Shown one piece after another: positions 13,670 to 14,019 of a stretch of DNA of 14,019 nucleotides; the stretch's first letter is position 1, and every line of letters starts with the position of its first letter. A program made the position numbers and the translations under genes. Below the pieces are notes generated by a model. The model saw nothing but the letters and a program-made list of their open reading frames with translations, had not been told where the DNA came from and searched no databases. The stretch is from an uncultured Bacilli bacterium (GTDB lineage: Bacteria; Bacillota_I; Bacilli_A; RF39; UBA660), in contig CASRZP010000031.1 of the NCBI GenBank assembly GCA_949440065.1, forward strand, positions 1 to 14,019, read 5' to 3'.

Positions 13670-14019
13670 TTAATTGTGACACATTAAATTCAATGTTTTT
13701 AAAAGTTTTTTTCTAAGTTGCACTCTAACAAATTCCTCCTCTAAAGCTAGTATACTACTTTTATATCTATGATAAGCAAATTGATAATCACCATTTTTTA
13801 TTGATTCAACACAAACACTAACAATATTTTCATATATATAATTATATACGAAATTGCTATTTTTTGATTCATTTATTTCCCTGACTATGATTGGTGCAAC
13901 ATTATAATAATGCTCTATGTCTTCTTTCGTAACAAAATTATCTCTAAACCATCTTAATATTGTTAATTCTTCACAATTATCGTCAAATTCTTCCATTTTA
14001 TATTTCATACATGCAGTGG
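13670..14019 (-). CDS. C-terminal part of a CFI-box-CTERM domain protein (5' end beyond window)
   Basis: An ATG-started frame begins at 14008, but the reading frame continues open to the window edge, with TGT, GCA and ACT codons (TAC) just before that Met. The pattern TAC ... C-EELTILRWFRDNF ... YYNVAPIIVREIN ... YIYENIVSVCVESIKNGDYQFAYHRY matches the CFI-box-CTERM domain. That domain normally begins with a Cys-Phe-Ile-Thr-Ser/Thr-Ala box upstream and sits at the C-terminus of longer proteins. The Met at 14008 is therefore probably internal, and the true start lies to the right. The role of the domain is not established to my knowledge. The family name is by motif recall, with moderate certainty. 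A strong terminator follows the gene. Confidence 0.7.
   Translation of the reverse strand, partial: TACMKYKMEEFDDNCEELTILRWFRDNFVTKEDIEHYYNVAPIIVREINESKNSNFVYNYIYENIVSVCVESIKNGDYQFAYHRYKSSILALEEEFVRVQLRKKLLKTLNLMCHN

Noticed and set aside
1..14019. Alternative genetic code (UGA = Trp) given the very AT-rich sequence
   Set aside because: Checked tryptophans are TGG, and the genes read as full-length with the standard code.

Overview
The window looks like chromosomal DNA from a low-GC, strictly or facultatively anaerobic Gram-positive bacterium, probably a gut-type member of the Bacilli/Erysipelotrichia/RF39 neighbourhood. The lineage is inferred from AT-rich composition, purine-rich AGGAGG ribosome binding sites, a short Gram-positive-type DnaE, a SipW-type secreted protein, and class III (oxygen-sensitive) ribonucleotide reductase. 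Tryptophans checked are encoded by TGG, so the genetic code appears standard, unlike true mycoplasmas. No rRNA, tRNA, CRISPR array, transposase or phage gene was found.

Left part (1-2260): a tandem pair of paralogous secreted-protein genes on the minus strand. One is cut by the left edge; the other is complete (451 aa). Each is preceded by a duplicated, diverged cassette of about 235-270 bp. In transcription order the cassette holds a good -35/-10 promoter, a Shine-Dalgarno site, a very small ORF (26 or 31 codons) ending in a run of 10 or 11 G, an intrinsic-terminator-like hairpin, and a second promoter-like element in front of the secreted-protein gene. A one-base loss from either G run would open a frame that reads through the hairpin. 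This is the most unusual structure here and suggests a phase-variable leader.

Middle part (2260-5053): an unrecognised 189-aa gene on the plus strand with an excellent promoter; a minus-strand pair encoding a C-terminally membrane-anchored coiled-coil protein and a DUF2752 membrane protein; and a divergent single-cluster [4Fe-4S] ferredoxin. Shared hairpins lie between the convergent gene ends.

nrd operon (7506 down to 4502, minus strand): nrdD, then a separate 53-aa ORF, then nrdG. The 53-aa ORF carries the glycyl-radical motif that is normally the C-terminus of NrdD. The large NrdD polypeptide lacks that motif, so the enzyme appears to be split. NrdG (radical SAM activase) would install the radical on the small polypeptide.

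Right part (7612-14019, minus strand): tex, a small secreted 3D/double-psi-barrel-like protein starting at TTG, dnaE (990 aa), and the C-terminal part of a CFI-box-CTERM-type protein that runs off the right edge. Apart from the split NrdD, these housekeeping genes look ordinary.
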